Source of the DNA: Psychrobacter sp. UBA3480
GTDB lineage: Bacteria; Pseudomonadota; Gammaproteobacteria; Pseudomonadales; Moraxellaceae
Reading direction: 5' to 3'
NCBI RefSeq assembly: GCF_002377945.1
Contig: NZ_DFQV01000033.1
Coordinates: 340,577-404,576, forward strand
Length of the DNA stretch: 64,000 nt
Numbering within the stretch: position 1 is the stretch's first letter; each line of letters begins with the position of its first letter. The notes under the pieces are model-generated. The model saw only the letters and a list, made by a program, of their open reading frames with translations. It searched no databases and was not told where the DNA came from. A program made the translations under genes and the position numbers. Below, one piece after another: positions 52,479-61,596 of the stretch.

Positions 52479-53111
52479 TTATCGTCCTACATAAATAACT
52501 TTGCCATTGGCTGCTTCAGCGTCACTTTGGTCGTGCGTGACCATAATAGCAGGCAACTTATGAGTACGAATCTGATCGAATACCAATTGTCGCGTATCCA
52601 TTCTCAATTGAGTATCAAGTTTGCTAAACGGCTCATCAAGTAGTATCGCTTTGGGCTCACTCAGCAGCGTGCGCAGTAGGGCGACACGTGCTTGTTGACC
52701 ACCTGATAGATTATCAGGATGACGATCTCCCATCCCCTCTAAACCCACTTGCGCTAAAGACTGCGCTATTTTTTTAACTCGCTGTTTTTTGTTTCCTTTT
52801 GGCATGGCAAAAGCAATGTTGCCTGCGACGGATAGATGCGAAAATAGCAGTGCGTCTTGATACAGCACACCAATACGGCGCAAATGCGCAGGCAGGTGCG
52901 TCACGTTCTCATCGTTTAACCAAACAGTACCCGTCGCGGAAAAATCGCTAGCCAAAGTGCCTGTTAGCCAGTTTAGTAAGCTGGACTTGCCACTACCAGA
53001 AGGGCCCATCACGGTTAGGATATCGCCACCAGCGATGTGCTCATTGATACTCAATAGCTGCTCGTTTTGACGGAACAGCTGTAAGTCTTTTATCTGTAGA
53101 GATGATGGCAT
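52479..53111 (-). CDS. ynjD: ABC importer ATPase YnjD
   Basis: A 210-residue ABC ATPase: Walker A GPSGSGKSS (about 37-45), Q-loop in VLYQDALLF, signature LSGGQQARVALLR, Walker B ILLDEPFSKLD, and switch His in VTHDQSDAE. The ATG at 53111 with AAAGGG 6 bases before it is preferred over the GTG at 53138. It partners the YnjC permease and YnjB binding protein just upstream. The substrate of YnjBCD is not established; the family is related to thiamine and iron transporters. Confidence 0.88.
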   Translation of the reverse strand: MPSSLQIKDLQLFRQNEQLLSINEHIAGGDILTVMGPSGSGKSSLLNWLTGTLASDFSATGTVWLNDENVTHLPAHLRRIGVLYQDALLFSHLSVAGNIAFAMPKGNKKQRVKKIAQSLAQVGLEGMGDRHPDNLSGGQQARVALLRTLLSEPKAILLDEPFSKLDTQLRMDTRQLVFDQIRTHKLPAIMVTHDQSDAEAANGKVIYVGR

Positions 53112-53226
53112 CAGGAACCCTTTATTTACGTTTTTCACGACTAATTATTTTAATATTCAGTATTTTTAGCAGCTAGTTTTTTCATAACGGCTATTTTCAC
53201 AACTGTACTTATTCATGGTCAGCCTG

Positions 53227-54990
53227 CTACCGTGCGCCACTTCTAAAGAAGTATTTGGGTAGCATCCAAGCCACTATAAAACCGATGAGCGGTAGCGCCA
53301 TTTGCATGATGGCATAGACAGCACTGGTACGCCTACTGGCACCATTCGCCAGTGTCACCGCTTCAGTCGTGATAGTGGCAATACGTCCGCCACCCGCCAA
53401 TAGAGTTGGCAAATACTGACCAAAGCTAATCGCTAGACCAAGAGCAATGGCAATCAAAATAGGAGCAAATAACTGCGGCAGTTTTATCTGGAAAAAGACC
53501 TTGATAGGGGCAGCACCAAGGCTAGCGGCCACATGAGCAAAACGTGAGTCTAGGCGTCGATAACTACTGGCCAACGATAAAAACACGTACGGTAGCACGA
53601 ATAAAAGATGGGCAAACGCCACATTAAAAAATTCTGATTGATGATTGGCCAACTGCTGTAACCATACCAAGCCAAATAAAAACGCAACACTTGGCACCAA
53701 GAGCGGTAAGTAAATAATAAAACTGGTGAAGTGTGACAGTGGTTTAGCACTCAGTTGCTCAGCTTCCAAGCATAGCAACGTCAGAAAAACAGCAAAGGCA
53801 GTACTAACGGCACCAATGCTAAGCGTATTGACCAATGGCGTGCTCATTTGGGTAAAAGCACTTTGAAAATGTAGTAGCACGAATTGCTCTGGCAGCATCG
53901 CCGGAAACCGCCAAAATCCTGCAAAGGCCCATAATACAAGCCCAGAGAGTGACAGTAGCATAAAACCAATCACGCCTACGGTAAGTATGGCGGTGACTTT
54001 TTGCCAAATAGCATCTGCATAATGTCGTTTGCCATTGACTGACGAAACACTAAATATTGCCTTGATAGTTTTTTCGCCGCCCAGCCAAAAGCCGACTAAA
54101 CCTGCTGTCAATACGAGTTGTAATAATGCGCCTGCTGATGCCTTGATACGCAATGTCAGGTCAACATCGTTAAACCATTGTATGATAGAGACGGCAAGCG
54201 TTGGCGGTGTGTTAGGGCCCAATATCAACGGCATCTCGACACTCGCGCTGGCATAGGCCAATACGGCCAAAATCGGTAAACGTAGAAAAGGATATAACAG
54301 GGGCAAGACCGCCTTAAAAAAGGCAGTAATTGGGTAATAACCTAAATTAAGCGCAACGGTATATTGTTGACGCAGTTTTTTGCCAAGCTCAGGCTGAGCA
54401 AGCGCGCCTAAAGCCATTAATAATAAAAACGGCAGCTCTTTTAAGGTTAAGCCTAAGATGATACTGATACCGTATGGATCATGTGGAAACATACCATCGG
54501 GTGCCATCTCCCAACCAGTTAGCCACGGGGAGATGAGCCGTGCAAACATACCTGACGGCGCAATCAAAAATCCAACGGCAATGGCTGCAGCTGCATGAGG
54601 AATGACCAAGATGGGGCTTAGTAAGTGCTCAATACGCTGCAACCAAACACTGTTAAAAAACGCGGCCAATATCATCAGGGCAATGACAAAAGCAAGTAAG
54701 GTGCTGATAAGTCCTGTAGCAAGACTTAACGCAGCCATTTGCGTGATCCCAGGCGTTTGCCACAGGTCTATAAACCCTTGCAGGTTCAAGGTTGTTTTTT
54801 CTAGGGCAGGAAGCCAGCTCAGAGCAGGCAACAGTACACAGATGAGGCCACAGAGTACCGGTAATATTAATATAAGAATTAAGAGTTTGGGGCTAAAAGA
54901 CACGATACGCGTAAACAGATCTTTTTTCTCAAGCGTAATAGGTCTAGGGCTATCACCTTTTTTCGTTATTTTGTCAAAACCTTGGCTCAT
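53227..54990 (-). CDS. ynjC: ABC importer permease YnjC (two-domain)
   Basis: A 587-residue permease with two fused six-helix permease halves, split near residue 290-330. EAA-loop-like segments follow helices in each half (GYYPITAFFKAVLPLLYP; LGAAPIKVFFQIKLPQLFAP). Its ATG overlaps the ynjB stop as ATGA, so translation is coupled. An upstream in-frame start inside ynjB (55041) is less likely. A 115-bp gap separates it from ynjD. Confidence 0.88.
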   Translation of the reverse strand: MSQGFDKITKKGDSPRPITLEKKDLFTRIVSFSPKLLILILILPVLCGLICVLLPALSWLPALEKTTLNLQGFIDLWQTPGITQMAALSLATGLISTLLAFVIALMILAAFFNSVWLQRIEHLLSPILVIPHAAAAIAVGFLIAPSGMFARLISPWLTGWEMAPDGMFPHDPYGISIILGLTLKELPFLLLMALGALAQPELGKKLRQQYTVALNLGYYPITAFFKAVLPLLYPFLRLPILAVLAYASASVEMPLILGPNTPPTLAVSIIQWFNDVDLTLRIKASAGALLQLVLTAGLVGFWLGGEKTIKAIFSVSSVNGKRHYADAIWQKVTAILTVGVIGFMLLSLSGLVLWAFAGFWRFPAMLPEQFVLLHFQSAFTQMSTPLVNTLSIGAVSTAFAVFLTLLCLEAEQLSAKPLSHFTSFIIYLPLLVPSVAFLFGLVWLQQLANHQSEFFNVAFAHLLFVLPYVFLSLASSYRRLDSRFAHVAASLGAAPIKVFFQIKLPQLFAPILIAIALGLAISFGQYLPTLLAGGGRIATITTEAVTLANGASRRTSAVYAIMQMALPLIGFIVAWMLPKYFFRSGAR

Positions 54991-56285
54991 GGACTCACCC
55001 CATAACGTGCTTGCCAGCCTTGCTGGATGGCCTCTACCCAACTTGGATGCGGCTCGCTTACCGTGCGTTTGACACTGTCAAAGGGCAGGGCGCTTGGATG
55101 GGGCTGCTTGGTTTTGAATAATGCTTGTTGTGCAGGGCTAAGCGTAGATTGGACCAGTACGCTTTTATCACCCCATACCGAGGGGGTTTGTTTTTTTGCT
55201 TGGGCTTCTGGACTCATTAAAAAGTTGGCTACTAATTGTGCCGCCTGAGGATGGCTAGCATTATAAGGAATGGCAACAAAATGAGTATTGCTTAAGCTGC
55301 CGTCACTCATCGCATAGCTGCGAATGCTCTGGGGTAAGTCATATCGCTGCACGGCCGCAGGAACTTCTGGTGCCGAAAAGGTAAACGCGAGACTCAGCTC
55401 AGTATCATCGACCAAGCGCCGCATCTGCGCACCTGTCTGCACGAACTGCTCGCCATTACGCCATAAGGTTGGATGAAAGCCATCTAAAAACGCCCACAGC
55501 GGATCTAATACGAGCGCGGTGTTTTCTTCAGTGGCAGGCAAGTTGAGCTGTGCGCTAGTGTTTTTACCCGTTTGAGCGTCTTGTTGCTGATGCAGCATGA
55601 CTAAGACGTATTTTAAGAAACTCATACCCAAAAAATCAGGTGGCTTTGGGTAGCTAAAGCGGCCAGGGTTTTGTGCTGTCCAAGTGGTCAGTTCAGTTAG
55701 CGTTGTTGGCGGTTTACTGGTCGATAAGCTGTCATAATAAAACGTCAGAGAGGCTTGTCCCCATGGTGCTTCCATACCGTTGGTCGGCACACCAAAGTCA
55801 AAGTTTACGGTTGGATTATTGTCCGGATCAGTCAACGCAAAATTGGGCAGCTTGTTTGCCCATTGCTTGAGTAGTAATGAGCTCTCACTCATGGTGGCAA
55901 AGTTAGCACCATTAATCCAGATGAGATCCACACTGCCTTGATCGTCATTATGAGCAGATTTTTCTGCCAGTACACGACTGACTGCTTCGCTGGTATCGCT
56001 CAATTTGACATGGACTAAGTTGATATTATATTTATCATCGACTTGATCGGCGACCCATTGTAGATAGGCGTTAATTTGCGGATCACCGCCCCATGCATAA
56101 AAGTAAACATCTTGGTTGCTGCCTTGGGCTTCTATCTGCTGCCAAGGTGACAAGTCTTGGTTAATATTGGCAGTAGTTGGCGATGCTGTGCTTGCTGATA
56201 TACCAATACAAATGCTCATCACCATAGCGTAGGTGCTATATCGCGTAAGACGTTTGAGCATCGGTAAAGCGGTAATAACGCGCAT
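54987..56285 (-). CDS. ynjB: ABC importer substrate-binding protein YnjB
   Basis: A 432-residue periplasmic binding protein. A signal peptide is at about 1-34 (basic start, MVMSICIGISASTASP). The mature part holds VYFYAWGGDPQINAYLQWVAD, FGVPTNGMEAPWGQASLTFYYD and LVANFLMSPEAQAKKQ, matching YnjB. It is the first gene of the ynjBCD set and precedes the permease with an ATGA overlap. The upstream 196 bp show no recognisable riboswitch, which argues against simple thiamine control. A palindrome GTCATTTAATGAC lies at 56418-56430. Confidence 0.88.
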   Translation of the reverse strand: MRVITALPMLKRLTRYSTYAMVMSICIGISASTASPTTANINQDLSPWQQIEAQGSNQDVYFYAWGGDPQINAYLQWVADQVDDKYNINLVHVKLSDTSEAVSRVLAEKSAHNDDQGSVDLIWINGANFATMSESSLLLKQWANKLPNFALTDPDNNPTVNFDFGVPTNGMEAPWGQASLTFYYDSLSTSKPPTTLTELTTWTAQNPGRFSYPKPPDFLGMSFLKYVLVMLHQQQDAQTGKNTSAQLNLPATEENTALVLDPLWAFLDGFHPTLWRNGEQFVQTGAQMRRLVDDTELSLAFTFSAPEVPAAVQRYDLPQSIRSYAMSDGSLSNTHFVAIPYNASHPQAAQLVANFLMSPEAQAKKQTPSVWGDKSVLVQSTLSPAQQALFKTKQPHPSALPFDSVKRTVSEPHPSWVEAIQQGWQARYGVSP

Positions 56286-56481
56286 TCAAGTTTCCGTTAT
56301 GATTTAAATGTTAGTAAAGCTGGTAAAGATTTCATAGTCTGCCATGTCAAACCAAACAGATATCACAAAATCTAAACCAGCTTTATTGGAGTCTTTTAGA
56401 ACTTTCCTACCAGTCGCGTCATTTAATGACATTAATCAGCAAACTGCTCTTAATTCGCTGCTATTAACTAACCGTCATTAA

Positions 56482-58635
56482 TTAACCGCGACGCCAAGTA
56501 TGGTATTTTTCTAGCCAACTCAATACGGTCTCAGGCGCATGAGCACGTTTCCACTCACCAGCGGCGTATTTGTTACCTTCTGCCCAAGTAGGGTAGCTAT
56601 GAATGGTGCCCAATATTTTATTGAGACCCAGACCATGTTTCATTGCTAATACAAACTCAGCGATTAGGTCGCCTGCATGTTCAGACACTACCGTAACGCC
56701 CAATATTTTGTCTTTACCTTTTGGCGTGATGACTTTGATAAAACCTTTAGCGGCACCATCTGTAATGGCACGATCCAGCTCTTCAAACTCAAAACGAGTA
56801 ATCTCGTAATCGATACCTTTATCAATGGCTTCTTGCTCGTTGATACCGACACGAGCGACTTCTGGGTCGATAAACGTAACCCAAGGAATGACGCGATAAT
56901 CTACTTTAAACTTTTTAAAATTACCAAATAAGCCATTCACTGCGGCGTACCAACCCTGATGGGCAGCGACATGAGTAAACTGGTATGGACCAACGATATC
57001 GCCTGCAGCAAAAATATTAGGATATAACGTCTCTAAGTATTCGTTGGTCACGATAGTACGATTGGTTTCGATACCTAGTGCCTCTAAACCATAACCTTCG
57101 AGGCGTGCGCTACGACCAACGGCACAAAGAAGCTCATCATACTCGATATCGATTTCTGTTTCATTGTGTTTGACGATAATGTATTTTTTGCCATCACGCA
57201 TCTCGCAGCGCATCGCTTGATGCGAGGTCAAAATATTGACACCGCTTTCAGTGAGCGATTTGTGAGCAAAGGTAGACACTTCAAGGTCTTCTTTACCCAT
57301 AATGCGATCGCTCATCTCAATTTGCGTCACGTTGGAGCCTAAACGGGCAAAGCTTTGCGCAAGCTCGCTACCGATTGGACCACCGCCTAGCACTACTAGC
57401 TTTTTCGGGGCTTCTTCTAGCTCAGCAAACTTAGTCCATAGCGTGTCACTGGTTACGTAGCCTGTTTCTTCTATACCTGGTAGAGGCGGTACAAATGGGC
57501 GAGCGCCAGTGGCAATGACAATGGTACGCGCCGTTAGGGTCTGCATGCCGCCGTCATTTAGCTGGATTTCTACTGTCCACGGGTCAACTAATTTAGCATA
57601 GCCTTTGACCACATCGACGCCCAGATTGGTATAACGCTCAACACTATCGTGCGGTGCGATATCAGCCACTACTTGCTGTACGCGTGCCATCACTTTTTTG
57701 AATGAAAACTGCGGTACAGTGTTCTCTAACCCGTAGTTTTCACCATGGCGAATCTGATCAGTGATTTTTGCGCTCTTAATGATGGCTTTACTAGGTACAC
57801 AGCCATAATTGAGACAATCACCGCCCATTTCACCTGCTTCAATCAGTGTGACTTTTGCCTTTACTGCTGCGGCAATGTAGCTTGTGACCAATCCACCAGC
57901 GCCTGCGCCAATCACAATCATATTGCGATCGAACTTTTTAGGTTTGGTATGGCCTTTATAAACACGGCGTTTTTTAAACATGTTCAACACTCCTTTTGCT
58001 ATTAATGGGAAGAAACCTAATAAAGCAAACGAGACAATTAAGTTGAAAGATAAAATACCCGATAAGCTGTCTATCTGTGCCAGCTGTGTCCCTGCATTGA
58101 CGAAGACAAATGTCCCAGCCAGCATGCCGATTTGACTGACCCAGTAGTAAGTCCATGTTTTGATAGAGGTTACACCCATCAATAGGTTAATCAAGAAGAA
58201 TGGAAATATGGGTACCAGACGTAAGGTAAATAAATAAAATCCGCCTTCTTTTTCGACGCCTGCATCAATAGCTGCCAACCGCTCAGGAAAGCGCTGTTTG
58301 ATGGTATCACGCAGTAGATATCGCGATGCCAAGAAGGCAATGGTAGCACCAATACTCGATGCAAATGAAGCAACGAGTAAGCCCTGAACCAAACCAAATA
58401 GCGCACCAGCGGCTAGCGTCAAAATCGCAGCGCCTGGTAAGGAGAGGGCAGTAACAACGACATATAGTAAGAAAAACCCACCGATAATCAATAGCGGTGA
58501 CTGCGCTTTGTATTCATTAAATTGCGCCATCGACCCTTTTAAGCCATCAAGCGTCAATAATTGATTTAGGTCAAAATAAAAAAAGCTTGCCGCTAATATC
58601 AATATTAATAGTATTAAAAATATTCTTTTAATCAT
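56482..58635 (-). CDS. TVP38/VTT membrane domain fused to a flavin disulfide reductase
   Basis: A 717-residue fusion. Residues 1-220 are a TVP38/TMEM64 (VTT, DedA-like) membrane domain with LSLPGAAILTLAAGALFG and RLVPIFPFFLINLLMG. Residues 235-717 form a pyridine-nucleotide disulfide oxidoreductase: FAD site VIGAGAGGLVTSY, redox pair C274/C279 in GGDCLNYGCVPSK, NAD(P) site VLGGGPIGSELAQSFARLG, second FAD segment NIFAAGDIVG, and the dimer-interface HSYPTWAEG. It lacks the extra cysteines of mercuric reductase. Such MerA/Lpd-like enzymes of unknown substrate are known; here it is tethered to the inner membrane. The ATG at 58635 is preferred over TTG 58650. Confidence 0.88.
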   Translation of the reverse strand: MIKRIFLILLILILAASFFYFDLNQLLTLDGLKGSMAQFNEYKAQSPLLIIGGFFLLYVVVTALSLPGAAILTLAAGALFGLVQGLLVASFASSIGATIAFLASRYLLRDTIKQRFPERLAAIDAGVEKEGGFYLFTLRLVPIFPFFLINLLMGVTSIKTWTYYWVSQIGMLAGTFVFVNAGTQLAQIDSLSGILSFNLIVSFALLGFFPLIAKGVLNMFKKRRVYKGHTKPKKFDRNMIVIGAGAGGLVTSYIAAAVKAKVTLIEAGEMGGDCLNYGCVPSKAIIKSAKITDQIRHGENYGLENTVPQFSFKKVMARVQQVVADIAPHDSVERYTNLGVDVVKGYAKLVDPWTVEIQLNDGGMQTLTARTIVIATGARPFVPPLPGIEETGYVTSDTLWTKFAELEEAPKKLVVLGGGPIGSELAQSFARLGSNVTQIEMSDRIMGKEDLEVSTFAHKSLTESGVNILTSHQAMRCEMRDGKKYIIVKHNETEIDIEYDELLCAVGRSARLEGYGLEALGIETNRTIVTNEYLETLYPNIFAAGDIVGPYQFTHVAAHQGWYAAVNGLFGNFKKFKVDYRVIPWVTFIDPEVARVGINEQEAIDKGIDYEITRFEFEELDRAITDGAAKGFIKVITPKGKDKILGVTVVSEHAGDLIAEFVLAMKHGLGLNKILGTIHSYPTWAEGNKYAAGEWKRAHAPETVLSWLEKYHTWRRG

Positions 58636-58878
58636 GGAAAATCCGGCCAAATAAGGGAGCGAAGGCTAAAACCGTAGTTATTGCTCAAACAGTAGAACAC
58701 TCATCATCTGAATAACTAAACTTAAGTAACTATATTTAAGTAACGTGGTGATCAAATCGAATTGTCTGAATCGCCTAACTACGATAAAAAATTTAAGTCG
58801 GCAGTCTTAATAGTATATAAATTATGTCTTGCTGTCTGATATTTATACTACTTAAGCAATAAGCACTGCCGCTGACAT

Positions 58879-59283
58879 TTATACTGGAGACGTATTTTTA
58901 CCCAATGTTAGGGTGTCATAGTCTCTCATTAGGAAGAGCGCCAAACAGGCTGCCAGCATCGGCCATGCCGCAAAGAACAATAAGTTATCAAAAGGCGTTA
59001 GATAAAGACCAAAAGATGCAAAAGTAGAGGCGGCGTGTAGTAATAAAATGATGCCGTAGGTCCACTTTTTGAATAGACCCATGACAAATGAGAAAATAAG
59101 AATGATTTGTAAGCTACCAATCAGATAAACAATAGTGATGCCTAGGTTTTCTAAAGCGTAGAATTTAGCGAACACATTGGCGGCATGCTCAGGATTTACG
59201 AATTTGTCGAGTGTCCAGAAGAAAAATACGATGAAAACACCAAGGCGAAGAAACAATAGTGAGAGTGGTAAATGTTTTGGCAT
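58879..59283 (-). CDS. DoxX-like small membrane protein
   Basis: A 134-residue protein with four predicted membrane segments: LSLLFLRLGVFIVFFFWTL, ITIVYLIGSLQIILIFSFVM, YGIILLLHAASTFASFGLYL and LLFFAAWPMLAACLALFLM. The layout resembles DoxX/DoxD relatives of unknown function. A weak AAAAAGAGAT site precedes the ATG. It is unlinked to its neighbours. Confidence 0.65.
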   Translation of the reverse strand: MPKHLPLSLLFLRLGVFIVFFFWTLDKFVNPEHAANVFAKFYALENLGITIVYLIGSLQIILIFSFVMGLFKKWTYGIILLLHAASTFASFGLYLTPFDNLLFFAAWPMLAACLALFLMRDYDTLTLGKNTSPV

Positions 59284-59653
59284 GGATTATCTCTTTTTGA
59301 GAAAAAGTAAAAGTAAAAGTGAATTGGAACAAATTAAGCAAATAAAACGGGCACGATGGCACCGAACTATCAAGTAACAAACATAGGTAAAATATGAACA
59401 ATATTGAGTGATTACTCAAAAATAAACAAAGTATTACCACAAAATGTACTAAAAACGCATTGTAGTAGTTATTGAATAACTGTTCAAGTTGATTATATCC
59501 ATATTCTGGCAATTATAGCGATAGGTTACTTTCTTTAACCAAACCAGCAATGTTAGGTTAAAGAAGCCTGATTTATGTACGTTTGATTGAGCCTATCGAC
59601 ACATTTGACGTCTATTTTGTGCTATAAAGATTTGCATAACCCGTATAAACGCA
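59284..59653. other. Upstream region of the DoxX-like gene
   Basis: 370 bp. It contains an inverted repeat TTCTTTAACC / GGTTAAAGAA at 59531-59565 (10-bp arms, 15-base spacer), a possible operator or hairpin, and a second weaker one (CGATAGG near 59519 and CCTATCG near 59592). No reading frame is supported. Confidence 0.4.
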
Positions 59654-59693
59654 AAAAGCCCTTTATAGAACATAAATTCTATAAAGGGCTTTT
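59654..59693 (-). terminator. Strong rho-independent terminator of the DUF2058 gene
   Basis: 17-bp arms AAAAGCCCTTTATAGAA / TTCTATAAAGGGCTTTT with a 6-base loop; 51 bp after the DUF2058 stop. Confidence 0.9.
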
Positions 59694-59744
59694 GAGGGAA
59701 TGCTTATAACACTATAGTAAAGCCAACAGCAGTAGAATAATGCC

Positions 59745-60278
59745 TTACCACATCAAGTCATCTGGAATAACATAAGCGGCATACGGATCGTCTTCTGCCA
59801 GTGTTTCTTCAGCAGTGTCGTTTGACACAACCATAAAGCCTTCCATTTTTGTATCAATACGATCGGCTAATGGGCGAGGTAGTAGTGCGTAGCTCTCTTC
59901 CAAACGTGCAATGACTACGTGACCGGCCACGATTTGATCGTACAGTTTCTGAGTGATAGCAATTTTCTTTACCTTGGACTCATCGACAAACTGATAGCTA
60001 ACCTCACCTTCTGTCTCAGTAATCTGATGCTGCTTAATCATTTGGACAATATTGGCCTTTAATGCTTTCTCTTCCAATACGCGCTGTTTTTCTTGATTAA
60101 GCTTTTGATCCTTTTCTAGCTTTTGAGCTTGCGCCTCTGCCAACGCTTTTTTTGTTTCGACGCTTTCTGAGTCACCAGTGCGCTTGGCATGTTGCGTTTG
60201 CTTGCTGATCTTCTTGGCCTTTTTGCTATCAACCAAGCCAGCCTTCAATAATTGAGCCTGTAGGGCATTTTTTGCCAT
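59745..60278 (-). CDS. DUF2058 (YaiL-like) protein
   Basis: A 177-residue protein. MAKNALQAQLLKAGLVDSKK is the family N-terminus; a charged coiled-coil follows to about 90 (EAQAQKLEKDQKLNQEKQR), then a compact C-terminal part with VSYQFVDESKVKKIAI, LARLEESYALLPRPLA and DPYAAYVIPDDLMW. YaiL-type proteins are proposed to associate with nucleoproteins; the biochemical role is unknown. It is a single gene with its own terminator. Confidence 0.85.
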   Translation of the reverse strand: MAKNALQAQLLKAGLVDSKKAKKISKQTQHAKRTGDSESVETKKALAEAQAQKLEKDQKLNQEKQRVLEEKALKANIVQMIKQHQITETEGEVSYQFVDESKVKKIAITQKLYDQIVAGHVVIARLEESYALLPRPLADRIDTKMEGFMVVSNDTAEETLAEDDPYAAYVIPDDLMW

Positions 60279-60640
60279 AATCCAATCACCTAAATAACGA
60301 TACCGAAATCATAAATGCTAAAAAATACATTGTAGCAAACTTTGCTAGCGCATGTGGTCAGACGATGATAAGACTTTATATATAGCTAGATATCAGTCTG
60401 CGGTGAGCCATGCACGATGTTGTCAGTAACAAATTGCAATTATTGCAAAAGGGTCGCACACATCGCTGGATGAAGCCGTGTAAATTGGTTATTATCAAAT
60501 GAAGAGGTAAATTTACTTGATAAGATAATTTTTAAAAAATAACTATTATAAGGTAAATGAAACATACCCTAGTCGAAGAGCATAGCTTGGTTAGATCTAA
60601 CAAGCTGTATAGGATTAAATAATTAATTTAAGGACAGATT
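60279..60640. other. Divergent gap between DUF2058 and the universal stress protein
   Basis: 362 bp. A candidate FNR/ANR-type box, TTGGT-TATT-ATCAA, is at 60485-60498 (one mismatch to TTGAT-N4-ATCAA), 143 bp before the usp start. No other structure is evident. Confidence 0.4.
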
Positions 60641-61504
60641 ATGACAACATCACAGCACATTTTGGCCTGTATTGACGGCTCGGCAGTGACTGAATCGGTT
60701 TGTGACTATGCAGCATGGTATGCCAGTAAACTAAACGTACCTGTTGGATTATTGCATGTCAGTGACATACCAGCATCGACCAGACGAGATTTATCAGGTG
60801 CTATAGGCATAAACAGCCGTCAGTTTTTATTAGAAGAGTTGTCCCAGTTGGATGAGCAAAGAGCAAAAGTCGTCAACAGCTATAGTAATGCGTTGGTACA
60901 AGATGCCAAAAGCCACATTCAAAGCAGTTTCGCTGATGTCAATGTTCGCGTTTATCAACGCCACGGCAAACTGCTTCCTAGCATTGAGCACTTCAAAGAA
61001 GAAAATCGTGCGATTGTGATGGGACGACGCGGAGAAGATCATAAGAACAGTCGGATCAATATTGGTAGTCAGATCGAGACAGTCGCTCGTGGGTCAGATA
61101 TTCCTATATTGATTTGCTCAGAGAAATTTGAAGAGCCAAGCTCCTATATGATTGCCTTTGATGGTAGCAAGACCTCTATTAAAGCGGCACGAATGGTGTC
61201 AAAAAGTCCACTATTAAAAGGTCTAAAAGGCCATATCGTGATGGTATGCAATCATAACGATGCCGCCAAGCAAAGTATGAGCGCCGCCGCTGCACAGTTA
61301 GAAGATGCAGGGTTTGTCGTTGAAGCACATCACTTATCTGCTTCTGATGCGGTGGACGGATTGCTAAAATTTCAGGTAGAGAACAATGTCGATATTATGG
61401 TGGTGGGTGCGTACGGACATTCGAAATGGCAACAACTGTTTCTTGGGAGTACAACGACAGAAATTATCGCTAGTACGTTATCACCGATCATTCTAGTGCG
61501 GTAA
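60641..61504 (+). CDS. Tandem UspA-domain universal stress protein
   Basis: A 287-residue protein with two Usp folds. The first (about 1-145) starts QHILACIDGSAVTESVCDYA and ends GRRGEDHKNSRINIGSQIETVARGSDIPILIC. The second (about 150-287) starts MIAFDGSKTSIKAARMV and ends with the ATP-type motif GAYGHSKWQQLFLGSTTTEI and SPIILVR. Tandem Usp proteins of this length resemble UspE-like stress-survival proteins. The ribosome site is AAGGA. A candidate ANR/FNR box upstream would fit oxygen-limited induction. Confidence 0.9.
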   Translation: MTTSQHILACIDGSAVTESVCDYAAWYASKLNVPVGLLHVSDIPASTRRDLSGAIGINSRQFLLEELSQLDEQRAKVVNSYSNALVQDAKSHIQSSFADVNVRVYQRHGKLLPSIEHFKEENRAIVMGRRGEDHKNSRINIGSQIETVARGSDIPILICSEKFEEPSSYMIAFDGSKTSIKAARMVSKSPLLKGLKGHIVMVCNHNDAAKQSMSAAAAQLEDAGFVVEAHHLSASDAVDGLLKFQVENNVDIMVVGAYGHSKWQQLFLGSTTTEIIASTLSPIILVR

Positions 61505-61533
61505 TAACGTCATATATTTGTGTTTATCGTCTA

Positions 61534-61568
61534 GGGCGTGTCCGTGATTTTATATTGTGGGTACGCCC
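61534..61568. repeat. 35-bp miniature remnant of element A
   Basis: GGGCGTGTCC...GGGTACGCCC, flanked by TA on both sides (61532-61533, 61569-61570). The ends match element A (10 and 8 of 10 bases), and the interior is lost. It forms a hairpin between the usp and cupin genes. Confidence 0.65.
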
Positions 61569-61596
61569 TAATCATTTAATACCTTTGGAATACTTT

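Noticed and set aside
54602..55072. A 156-codon forward frame opposite ynjC/ynjB
   Set aside because: Antisense to two well-supported genes, no plausible domain, composition typical of a shadow frame.
56286..56481. Thiamine riboswitch before ynjB
   Set aside because: YnjBCD is related to thiamine transporters, but the upstream sequence lacks the conserved TPP-aptamer blocks.
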